The notes under the pieces are model-generated. The model was given only the letters and a program-made list of their open reading frames with translations. It had not been told where the DNA came from and searched no databases. DNA of 8,661 nucleotides. It comes from Candidatus Gastranaerophilales bacterium (GTDB taxonomy: Bacteria > Cyanobacteriota > Vampirovibrionia > Gastranaerophilales > Gastranaerophilaceae). The number at the start of each line of letters is the position of its first letter. The first letter of the stretch is position 1. This document shows positions 1 to 5,713 of this stretch, piece after piece. The DNA is taken from contig JAJQFK010000267.1 in NCBI GenBank assembly GCA_021201175.1, positions 1-8,661 on the forward strand. Reading direction: 5' to 3'. The translations under genes were made by a program, and so were the position numbers.

Positions 1-36
1 ATACTAACATATATATAAATTCTATTAAAGTTTATC

Positions 37-678
37 ATGATTAAAGAAGATTTAAAAAAATTATTATGTTCATTTAGCGAAGAAGATTTCAACGGAAAAG
101 TTGATTTACATATTCATTCGTGCTTTTCAGACGGAACAATGACTCCAAACGAAATAGCTCAGCAGGCAAAACAAAAAAATATGAAATATATATCTATATC
201 TGACCATAATTGTATGGATGCATATTTAGCGGAAAATATTAAAAATAATAAAAATATTATTCCCGCTATTGAGTTTGATTGCTTTTTTAAAGGAGTTTTA
301 ATCCACATTTTAGGCTATGGAATTAATCTGGAAAATGAAGATTTAAAAAAACTTTTTGCCCGGGAAAATGCCGGAAAAAATAATCGTATTTACAGGTTAT
401 TTCATTTAAGAAATCCCAAAAAAGTTATAGCCGCAATAAACAATTCGGGGGGAATTGCAGTACTTGCACATCCGGCATGTTATTGGACTTTATTTTTAGA
501 TTCTTTTGTAAAAAAATTAACAGATTTAGGACTTGAAGGTATTGAAGTTTTCTATCCTTATAGAGGGTTAAGAGGGATAATAAAATTTCATTCAAAAAAA
601 TCTGTATTTAAAATCGCACAAAAATACAAACTTATAAAAACCGGAGGAAGCGACTCTCACGGGGTACAAATTCTATAG
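37..678 (+). CDS. PHP-domain metal-dependent phosphoesterase, short form
   Basis: 213-residue PHP (polymerase and histidinol phosphatase) domain protein, expected to be a cytoplasmic metal-dependent phosphoesterase acting on a nucleotide or other small phosphate ester; the substrate cannot be told. Metal-site residues are all visible: H25-x-H27 with SDG at 31-33, SDH at 55-57, E79, H90, H145-P and the GSDSHG motif at 204-209. Related YciV-like enzymes are usually about 270-290 residues. Here the insert between the HILGYG block (90-95) and the VLAHP block (142-146) is reduced, and the protein ends only five residues after GSDSHG, so it is a compact or slightly truncated version. The ATG at 37 is the first start after an in-frame stop at 16-18; no clear Shine-Dalgarno sequence precedes it. 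The gene converges on the TPR gene and overlaps its stop by six bases. Confidence 0.85.
   Translation: MIKEDLKKLLCSFSEEDFNGKVDLHIHSCFSDGTMTPNEIAQQAKQKNMKYISISDHNCMDAYLAENIKNNKNIIPAIEFDCFFKGVLIHILGYGINLENEDLKKLFARENAGKNNRIYRLFHLRNPKKVIAAINNSGGIAVLAHPACYWTLFLDSFVKKLTDLGLEGIEVFYPYRGLRGIIKFHSKKSVFKIAQKYKLIKTGGSDSHGVQIL
673..678. other. Shared palindromic stop CTATAG of two convergent genes
   Basis: The plus-strand PHP gene ends with TAG at 676-678 and the minus-strand TPR gene ends with TAG at 675-673. The two stops abut inside the palindrome CTATAG, leaving no intergenic space. No intrinsic terminator hairpin with a U-run was seen on either strand here, so the two transcripts probably overlap as antisense RNAs. 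Confidence 0.8.
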
Positions 679-1224
679 TTTTTCTTTAACAATCTGATTT
701 AAATAATTTCTAACCCCAACTGTTATTAATAAATTCGGTTCTTTATCACAGAAATCATCTAAAACTGTTATCCCTGTAGGAACTTGTCCTTTTTGAATAT
801 ATAAAAGGCCAATTATAACATCATTCAAGGGAGAATCCTTTTTTGCTTCAAACTCTGCTAATTTCTCATCAACAATTCCGAGAGTTTTATAATTTTTTGT
901 CATTTTCAAATAATAGTTAAAACATAACGGGTTAAGGCTTACCGCTTTTTCATAATAAGGTCTTGCAATACCGTAATAACCGATTTTTTCATAAGTATCC
1001 GCAAGATTTATATAATATGCAGAACTTGCCTGTGAATTAGGATTCAAGTCAATTGCCATTTGAAATTCCTTTATAGCACCAAAATAATAATTTTCACTTA
1101 AATACATAAGTCCTCTGTTATTATGTATGTAGGCATTATTTTGAGCTTTAATAGTTTCATCGGCACAAACAAAAATCTGTGATGAAATAAAGAACAAAAA
1201 AACTAAAAGTAATTTTATATACAA
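673..1224 (-). CDS. Secreted TPR-repeat protein
   Basis: 183-residue protein of unknown specific role. Residues 1-21 form a Sec-type signal peptide: K4, a hydrophobic core LLLVFLFFISS, then VCA before D22 as a plausible signal peptidase I site. The single Cys does not fit a lipobox well. Two tetratricopeptide repeats follow, at roughly 33-66 (NRGLMYL...AIKEFQMAIDLNPNS) and 68-101 (INLADTYEKIGYYGIA...YEKAVSLNP), so a protein-protein interaction role outside the cytoplasmic membrane is inferred. The start is TTG at 1224-1222, inside the 3' end of the metallo-beta-lactamase gene (10-nt overlap), with a GAAGG-like ribosome binding site about 9 nt upstream. No ATG or GTG gives a complete signal peptide, which supports TTG. 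The overlap suggests translational coupling as the last gene of a three-gene operon. Confidence 0.75.
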   Translation of the reverse strand: MYIKLLLVFLFFISSQIFVCADETIKAQNNAYIHNNRGLMYLSENYYFGAIKEFQMAIDLNPNSQASSAYYINLADTYEKIGYYGIARPYYEKAVSLNPLCFNYYLKMTKNYKTLGIVDEKLAEFEAKKDSPLNDVIIGLLYIQKGQVPTGITVLDDFCDKEPNLLITVGVRNYLNQIVKEKL

Positions 1225-2156
1225 ACTTCAAGCCCTTCTTTAGCAAAAAAGCAGTTTTTATTTATATTAATAAAGAAATTTTCAATATTTTCAAGTTTTT
1301 CATCATTATAAGAAGGGTCAAAATGGAAAAAAGCCAGTTTTTTAACATTTGCTTTTTGTGCCGTTTCAAATGCCATATCAAAAGTGGAATGCCCGTAGCC
1401 TTGTTTCGGCATTACAGCAGAAAGATAATCTTCGGTTGTATACTGGCTGTCATGAATTAATAAATCAGCATCTTTTGCAAACATTTCAAGCCGTTTTGAG
1501 CCTCCGGAATAACATTCCGTATCTGTTGCATATACAACAATTTTGCCTTTATACATCACTTTAAAACACATTACCCCAAAATTAGGATGTGAATTTGATT
1601 TCATAAATTGAATCATTATTTCATCATTTTTTGGTTTAATATCTTCTAAACTAACAATAGTTTTTAAAGTCGGAGATTGCGAATTTTTTTCAAAAACAAT
1701 AACATTTGTTTCATTGATATCTGATATATTACAATGTGCGGTAACATCGTAAAGATTCACGGGAAATGATTTCCCGTATAATAATTCTGAAAGTATTTTT
1801 TCAATCGTCAGAGAATCATAACCGCTATAACCGAATAAATTAAATCTTGTAGTTTGAATATTTAACGGACGGAAGAAATTCAAGCCCTGTATATGGTCTT
1901 GATGTATATGAGAAAGCAAAACAGTAATGTTTACAGGTTTTCTGTCAAAAACATTATCAGCGGAGGAAATATGTTCATTAAAAATCTCATTACCTAATGG
2001 AATAATTCCGGTTCCGCAATCTAAAATTATTCTGGAATCACCTATATTAATCTCAACACAAGAAGTATTTCCGCCATATTTAAGAAAATCTTTATCTGCA
2101 AGTGGATAAGACCCCCGTACTCCCCAAAATTTAACTTTAAAATCACTACTTTTCAT
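1215..2156 (-). CDS. Metallo-beta-lactamase-fold hydrolase (PhnP/cyclic-phosphodiesterase-like)
   Basis: 313-residue cytoplasmic MBL-fold enzyme. The N-terminus has the FWGVRGSYP...YGGNTSC...LDCGTG pattern (10-50) typical of the branch near PhnP and class II-like phosphodiesterases. The metal-binding HxHxDH is HIHQDH at 83-88, followed by IQG. Further expected ligands are H190 (SNSHPN), D212 (YATDTE), H256 (GYGHST) and H278 (FFHFDP). It probably hydrolyses a phosphodiester such as a cyclic nucleotide or cyclic phosphate; the substrate is not determinable from sequence. The ATG at 2156 has only a weak AAAGAG ribosome binding site and lies 11 nt after the metallophosphoesterase stop, so it is probably co-transcribed. 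Its 3' end overlaps the TPR gene. Length is slightly above the common 260-290 residues, owing to an insert around 100-180. Confidence 0.87.
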   Translation of the reverse strand: MKSSDFKVKFWGVRGSYPLADKDFLKYGGNTSCVEINIGDSRIILDCGTGIIPLGNEIFNEHISSADNVFDRKPVNITVLLSHIHQDHIQGLNFFRPLNIQTTRFNLFGYSGYDSLTIEKILSELLYGKSFPVNLYDVTAHCNISDINETNVIVFEKNSQSPTLKTIVSLEDIKPKNDEIMIQFMKSNSHPNFGVMCFKVMYKGKIVVYATDTECYSGGSKRLEMFAKDADLLIHDSQYTTEDYLSAVMPKQGYGHSTFDMAFETAQKANVKKLAFFHFDPSYNDEKLENIENFFININKNCFFAKEGLEVCI

Positions 2157-2167
2157 TAAGCTGCTCT

Positions 2168-3112
2168 TTATTTTTTTTCTATAACAACAGTTGAATTTCT
2201 ATCTTCTTCATTGCCGTAATATTTTGCTCCGCCAAGAGTCATAATTTTTGTTTTTGCCTGTAAATCCTTTAGATTTGTTTCTTTAAAATCGAATTTAAAA
2301 ACAACCCTTTTTTTATTATTATCCACTTCCACAATCCTGAATGAATTAGGATAACCGACTAAAGACGGAGTTGAAACATGCAGTATATTACCGCGTTTTG
2401 TAATTTTAGTTGTATGATAATGTCCCGAGAATATAGCAATCGGCATATTATATTTTTCTAACACCGATTTAAATTCATCAGCATTAAGAATTTCATGATG
2501 TTTAGATTCATAAGGAGGCACAAGAGGAAAATGAATAAAAATAAGAACCGTATCATTTTCAGATTTTTTAAGAATCCCATCAAGCCATTCAAGTTCTTCG
2601 GCGGGAATTATACCGTTAGAGGATATACCTTTATTTTTTGCACCATCCATAACAATAACTCTATAACCGCGTTTAGGAACAAAAGTATAATATGTTGAAT
2701 CAAATTTGAAAGACGGATTTTGTTCCTGTAAAATTTTCAGAATACAGCTTTTAGTTAAATATCCGTCAGTTGTTGTATCGTGATTCCCCAAAGCATAATA
2801 CCATGGGTAATTTAGTGTATTTAAATCATCTGTTAAAGCATATATCGATTCTTTTAAAGGTCTATCTATACCGTCGCCCGTAATCATAACAAAATCAATA
2901 TTTCTTTCGTTATTTATTTGTTCTATTGCGTCTTGTAAAAGAGGTTTAGTTTTTGATAAAAGCTTATAATTATTGTCCTCTCTTATTAAAGAATAATGGA
3001 TGTCAGATATTTGAACAAATTTTAATGTTCTTGAAAATGAAGGCTGGTCTGTAACAAAGAACAAGACCACCACTATAAAAAGTATAAAAATGATATCACA
3101 AATTCTTTTCAT
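2168..3112 (-). CDS. Class III metallophosphoesterase with N-terminal export signal or anchor
   Basis: 314-residue calcineurin-like phosphoesterase. All class III motifs are present: D37-x-H39 (QISDIH), GD at 79-80 (MITGD), GNHD at 109-112, H194 (FIHFPL) and GHYH at 230-233. The fold with these two-metal ligands is that of CpdA-type cyclic nucleotide phosphodiesterases and related phosphatases; the substrate is unknown. Residues 7-22 (IIFILFIVVVLFFV region) after MKR form a signal peptide or single membrane anchor, with the catalytic domain starting about residue 30, so it is predicted to act outside the cytoplasmic membrane. This differs from cytoplasmic CpdA. It is the first gene of the operon with the MBL hydrolase and the TPR protein. 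There is no Shine-Dalgarno sequence before the ATG; the promoter sits so close that the mRNA is probably leaderless. Confidence 0.88.
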   Translation of the reverse strand: MKRICDIIFILFIVVVLFFVTDQPSFSRTLKFVQISDIHYSLIREDNNYKLLSKTKPLLQDAIEQINNERNIDFVMITGDGIDRPLKESIYALTDDLNTLNYPWYYALGNHDTTTDGYLTKSCILKILQEQNPSFKFDSTYYTFVPKRGYRVIVMDGAKNKGISSNGIIPAEELEWLDGILKKSENDTVLIFIHFPLVPPYESKHHEILNADEFKSVLEKYNMPIAIFSGHYHTTKITKRGNILHVSTPSLVGYPNSFRIVEVDNNKKRVVFKFDFKETNLKDLQAKTKIMTLGGAKYYGNEEDRNSTVVIEKK

Positions 3113-3118
3113 ATTTAA

Positions 3119-3146
3119 ATTATATCAAATAAACCTAATTTATCAA
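3119..3146 (-). promoter_or_regulatory. Predicted promoter of the metallophosphoesterase operon
   Basis: On the minus strand, TTGATA (3146-3141) and TATAAT (3124-3119) are separated by 16 nt: five of six and six of six matches to the sigma-70 consensus. The expected start site, seven bases after the -10 box, is position 3112, the A of the ATG. The -35 box is the downstream end of the 38-nt element shared with the prepilin promoter. Predicted by eye only. Confidence 0.6.
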
Positions 3147-3178
3147 TTTTCTGCACCGGTTCATAACATATTAGATTA
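3141..3178 (-). repeat. 38-nt conserved promoter-upstream element, copy A
   Basis: Aligned without gaps to copy B (4142-4179), with about seven mismatches in 38 positions and a core of 20 identical bases (plus strand CCGGTTCATAACATATTAGA, 3156-3175). On the minus strand, the orientation of the downstream gene, the element ends exactly with the -35 box of the metallophosphoesterase promoter and covers about 32 nt upstream of it. The core contains GTT-ATG-AAC, a short inverted repeat. It may be an activator or operator site, or a duplicated promoter region. Confidence 0.7.
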
Positions 3179-3296
3179 AGCAGAAGTAATATTCTATATG
3201 TGTCAAAAAATTAAGGCTATAGTTATTCTTTTGCAGTTATCCGATAAAAATGCGGATGGCACCGGATTAGACATATTCAATAGATAAATACAGAAT
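3179..3296. other. Intergenic stretch with a small hairpin and no convincing gene
   Basis: Between copy A of the repeat and the prepilin terminator. An 8-pair hairpin with two GU pairs is possible on the plus strand (GTTATCCG 3236-3243 with CGGATGGC 3253-3260). ACCGGATTA at 3261-3269 recurs at 4132-4140 in the prepilin promoter, and GCACCGG plus ACATATT here resemble a degenerate third copy of the 38-nt element. A 29-codon plus-strand reading frame (3198-3287) ends 9 nt before the terminator but has no good ribosome binding site. Confidence 0.4.
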
Positions 3297-3332
3297 AAAA
3301 AAACAGACTATAATTTTATAGTCTGTTTTTTT
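3297..3332. terminator. Bidirectional intrinsic terminator after the prepilin gene
   Basis: A perfect inverted repeat: seven A, then CAGACTATAA, a tiny T-rich loop, then the complementary arm and seven T. It gives a hairpin followed by a U-run on both strands. It lies 21 nt downstream of the prepilin stop (3356-3354) on the minus strand and insulates that gene from the metallophosphoesterase operon. Confidence 0.92.
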
Positions 3333-3353
3333 ATTCTTTATATTCGCCGGAAA

Positions 3354-4085
3354 CTATATATCTAACGGATAATCATCAGGTATTTCCCATCCGTTGTTCA
3401 TTATATACGCTGAGCAATATTGTGTATTACTACTACATGCAGATTTTAGGGTAGATGATGTTGCATCTGTGTCAGGAAATCTCACTCTCCAATATGAATC
3501 TAACTGTTTTACGTTTGGATGGTCTTTTATGTATGAGTTTTTAGACATGGCAAAGTAAAATCTGTCATAACCAATGGAATTTGGTTCTGCAGCACCATTA
3601 ATATCAATCCATAAAACAATATAATCATCAGAGTAACCACCGTCTAATTCAAATATAATTCCATCACTTAATGTACCTGAGTATGTCCAAGTATCTGAAG
3701 TGGATATATCAGTACTACTCAAGTATTTTTTTAACTTTGTTTTTACTTTTGTTACACTTGCAACACTAGAACCCGTGTAATAACTCATAAGAGGTCGTCT
3801 TTCACCTGCTTCAACAAGCTGCATAGCTTGTGCAAAAGTAGAATAAGCTTTCTTTAATCTTGTTTCTGTTTCTGTTTTACTTACAGAAGTCATCAATACC
3901 GGAATTGTCATTGCCGCTATTATACCTATAATCGTCATTGTCAAGAGAACTTCCGCTAATGTAAACCCCGGAATAAATTTATTATGTAAAAAATTTGTGC
4001 GTTTATTATGCCTTTTAGACTTATGGGGTGCTAAATCCCCCCCCCCGAGGCATTTTGGGGATTCTTCAACTTTTCTTAATATCAT
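3354..4085 (-). CDS. Type IV prepilin-like / type II secretion pseudopilin with G10 tract in its leader
   Basis: 243-residue prepilin. The prepilin peptidase site is G40|F41TLAE with the conserved Glu45 (+5), followed by the hydrophobic helix to about residue 65 (VLLTMTIIGIIAAMTIPVLM). The globular part starts with RLKKAYSTFAQAMQL (76-90) and includes LWIDINGAAEPNSIGYDRFYF (158-178), a motif common in Gastranaerophilales pseudopilins. Two cysteines, C217 and C224, could form a disulfide. After leader cleavage and methylation it would join a type IV pilus or pseudopilus at the inner membrane. The ATG at 4085 is supported by AAAGGAG at 4102-4096 (10-nt spacing). The 40-residue leader is much longer than usual and encodes G14-G16 from ten consecutive G; no ATG or GTG follows the tract before the peptidase site. 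It is a single-gene unit between two terminators. Pilus major or minor status is unknown. Confidence 0.85.
   Translation of the reverse strand: MILRKVEESPKCLGGGDLAPHKSKRHNKRTNFLHNKFIPGFTLAEVLLTMTIIGIIAAMTIPVLMTSVSKTETETRLKKAYSTFAQAMQLVEAGERRPLMSYYTGSSVASVTKVKTKLKKYLSSTDISTSDTWTYSGTLSDGIIFELDGGYSDDYIVLWIDINGAAEPNSIGYDRFYFAMSKNSYIKDHPNVKQLDSYWRVRFPDTDATSSTLKSACSSNTQYCSAYIMNNGWEIPDDYPLDI
4037..4046 (-). repeat. G10 homopolymer inside the prepilin leader
   Basis: Ten C on the plus strand, read as CTC GGG GGG GGG GAT in the gene. With nine G the next codons are ATT TAG; with eleven G the frame reaches CCA TAA within six codons of the tract. Only 10 (or 7, 13 and so on) keeps the full protein. Flanking AATCCCC and GGGGATT (plus strand 4034-4040 and 4057-4063) can also pair. 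Confidence 0.85.
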
Positions 4086-4118
4086 AATTATAATGCTCCT
4101 TTGAATATTACTTTATCT

Positions 4119-4147
4119 ATCATACTACATTACCGGATTATTTTCAA
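4119..4147 (-). promoter_or_regulatory. Predicted prepilin promoter
   Basis: On the minus strand, TTGAAA (4147-4142) and TATGAT (4124-4119) are spaced by 17 nt. The expected start is near 4112, giving a leader of about 27 nt that carries the AAAGGAG site. The -35 box is the end of the 38-nt shared element. The spacer holds TAATCCGGT, also found at 3269-3261. Confidence 0.55.
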
Positions 4148-4179
4148 TTCATTGCGCCGGTTCATAACATATTAGACTA
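4142..4179 (-). repeat. 38-nt conserved promoter-upstream element, copy B
   Basis: Partner of copy A (3141-3178), with the identical 20-base core at 4157-4176. As in copy A, it ends precisely at the -35 box of the downstream minus-strand gene, here the prepilin gene, and identity fades beyond both ends. It starts about 20 nt downstream of the rplR terminator. The two copies are direct repeats about 1 kb apart and bracket the prepilin gene. Confidence 0.7.
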
Positions 4180-4199
4180 TCCCCGAATAAAATATTTAA

Positions 4200-4232
4200 A
4201 AAAAATACCAAAACTCTGTTTTGGTATTTTTT
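4200..4232 (-). terminator. Intrinsic terminator after rplR, ending the ribosomal protein operon
   Basis: A 15-pair perfect stem: AAAAAATACCAAAAC (4200-4214), loop TCT, then GTTTTGGTATTTTTT (4218-4232). The U-run is present on either strand. It begins 22 nt after the rplR stop codon. It indicates that the operon stops here instead of running on into rpsE. Confidence 0.9.
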
Positions 4233-4254
4233 ATCTTTAGCATTATATCAATTA

Positions 4255-4623
4255 TTAGAAATTCAAACCTGCTTCTCTTGCGGCATCAGCTAATGCTGCA
4301 ACACGACCGTGGTATAAAAAACCGCCTCTGTCAAATACAACATCTTTAACGCCTGCCTTTAAAGCTTTTTTTGCTATTGCTTCACCAACGGCTTTTGCTG
4401 ATTCGATATTTCCGCCATGCGCCAATGTAGATTTTAAATCTTTATCTACAGATGATGCTGACACAATTGTTACACCTTTTACATCATCGATAATTTGAGC
4501 ATATATATGTTTAGTACTTCTATATACAGCCAAACGCGGAGATTCCGAAGTTCCTGACAATTTTGCTCTTATTCTCTGATGACGTTTTTGTGCTGCTTCT
4601 TTTTTGTTAGTTTGTTTTATCAT
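4255..4623 (-). CDS. rplR: 50S ribosomal protein L18
   Basis: 122 residues, the usual bacterial L18 length. L18 binds 5S rRNA together with L5 and L25 and attaches it to the central protuberance of the large subunit. The basic N-terminus (KKEAAQKRHQRIRAKLSGT) and the blocks PRLAVYRSTKHIYAQIIDD, AKAVGEAIAKKA and VVFDRGGFLYHGRVAALADAAREAGLNF are diagnostic. The ATG at 4623 is preceded by AAAGGA. It follows rplF after an unusually long 100-nt spacer that can form a hairpin, and it is the last gene of this operon. Normally rpsE would come directly after it. Confidence 0.98.
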   Translation of the reverse strand: MIKQTNKKEAAQKRHQRIRAKLSGTSESPRLAVYRSTKHIYAQIIDDVKGVTIVSASSVDKDLKSTLAHGGNIESAKAVGEAIAKKALKAGVKDVVFDRGGFLYHGRVAALADAAREAGLNF

Positions 4624-4640
4624 TTTTCTTTCCTTTCACC

Positions 4641-4706
4641 CAGACCTTCTTATTTTTATTCCCTGCCTTCTGCATTTAAAAGAGGAATCAATTTTATAAG
4701 GGTCTA
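4641..4706 (-). ncRNA. Long imperfect hairpin in the rplF-rplR spacer (candidate cis-regulatory RNA)
   Basis: In the mRNA, UAGACC-CUUAU (4706-4696) can pair with AUAAG-AA-GGUCUG (4653-4641), and inside it AUUCCU (4688-4683) pairs with AGGGAAU (4664-4658), with some further CUU/AAG pairing near the tip. The stem ends about 5 nt before the rplR ribosome binding site AAAGGA. Seen by eye; no energy calculation or homologue comparison was done, so it may be chance in AT-rich sequence or a real r-protein control element. Confidence 0.35.
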
Positions 4707-4723
4707 TACTGGCAATTTATTAA

Positions 4724-5263
4724 CTATTTCTTACCTGTTTTTCCGGCTTTTCTTCTTATATGTTCGCCTTCATATTTGACACCTTTGCCTTTATATACTT
4801 CCGGCGGACGCTTGCTTCTTATTAATGCTGCTATATCACCTACTGCTTGTTTATTTGCTCCGGTTATTGTAATTTTTGTATTTTGTTCTACTGCTATCTT
4901 TATTCCTTCAGGCGCCGGAATATCTATCGGATGTGAATACCCTAATGCCAGATTTAGCGTATTACCCTGCATTGCCGCACGATAACCTACACCTACTATT
5001 TCAAGTTTTTTAACAAATCCGGTTTTTACTCCGTTCACTACATTTGCTACCAGTGTTCTTGATAACCCATGCAAAGAACGTGCTTTTCTATCATCACTTT
5101 CTCTTGTTAAAATAATACTATTATCTGATTTTTCTGCTTTTATTTCAGAACGAATCTCTACGGTTTCAGTACCTAAAGGTCCTTTTGCCGTTATTGTTTG
5201 CCCATTTATTGTTACCTCAACACCTTCCGGTATTGCTACAGGTAATTTACCTATACGTGACAT
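4724..5263 (-). CDS. rplF: 50S ribosomal protein L6
   Basis: 179 residues, full length for bacterial L6, which binds 23S rRNA domain VI near the sarcin-ricin loop and the base of the L7/L12 stalk. Recognisable blocks are MSRIGKLPVAIPEGV at the start, the repeated beta-sheet halves, GVGYRAAMQGNTLNLALGYSHPI and the C-terminal signature RSKRPPEVYKGKGVKYEGEHIRRKAGK. The start at 5263 has a GGAG ribosome binding site eight bases upstream. It follows rpsH after 48 nt and precedes rplR, as in the classical spc operon. Confidence 0.98.
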   Translation of the reverse strand: MSRIGKLPVAIPEGVEVTINGQTITAKGPLGTETVEIRSEIKAEKSDNSIILTRESDDRKARSLHGLSRTLVANVVNGVKTGFVKKLEIVGVGYRAAMQGNTLNLALGYSHPIDIPAPEGIKIAVEQNTKITITGANKQAVGDIAALIRSKRPPEVYKGKGVKYEGEHIRRKAGKTGKK

Positions 5264-5311
5264 CTTTTTATCTCCAATTTTATTATTTTCATTACTTAAA
5301 TATTTGTTAAA

Positions 5312-5713
5312 TTACCATACATAACAAAGGATTTCGCCGCCAACATTCTCTTTTTTGGCTTTTCTGTCTGTTAACAAACCTTTGCTTGTTGATATAATTG
5401 CTATACCCATTCCGCCAAGTACTTGCGGTATATTCTTTGCCTTACAATAATTTCTTAACCCCGGACGGGAAACTCTTTTTAAGTTTGAAATTACAGGTTT
5501 AGACTTTTCATCATATTTTAATGCTACTTTTAATGTCTTGAAATTACTGCCTTCTTTTTGTTCAACAGTATAATCTTCAACATAACCTTCTGATTTTAAT
5601 AATTTTGCCAATTCTGATTTTAATTTTGAAGCCGGCATCTCTACTTCTTTTAATGCAGCCATATTTGCATTTCTTATTCTTGTTAGCATATCTGCTATCG
5701 GATCTGTATTCAT
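5312..5713 (-). CDS. rpsH: 30S ribosomal protein S8
   Basis: 133 residues, typical S8 length. S8 binds the central domain of 16S rRNA (helix 21) early in small-subunit assembly; in Escherichia coli it also represses the spc operon by binding its mRNA. MNTDPIADMLTRIRNAN, RVSRPGLRNYC and the C-terminal VLGGMGIAIISTSKGLLTDRKA..NVGGEILCYVW are family signatures. The ATG at 5713 has AAAGGA upstream. An unusually long 297-nt untranslated stretch separates it from rpsN; since S8 is a known autoregulator elsewhere, this spacer is a reasonable place to look for control, although no S8 site was identified. Confidence 0.98.
   Translation of the reverse strand: MNTDPIADMLTRIRNANMAALKEVEMPASKLKSELAKLLKSEGYVEDYTVEQKEGSNFKTLKVALKYDEKSKPVISNLKRVSRPGLRNYCKAKNIPQVLGGMGIAIISTSKGLLTDRKAKKENVGGEILCYVW

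Noticed and set aside
3141..3178. Integron attC or CRISPR interpretation of the 38-nt repeat
   Set aside because: Only two good copies about 1 kb apart, no regular spacers, no paired core sites flanking an imperfect palindrome, and no integrase or cas gene in the window.
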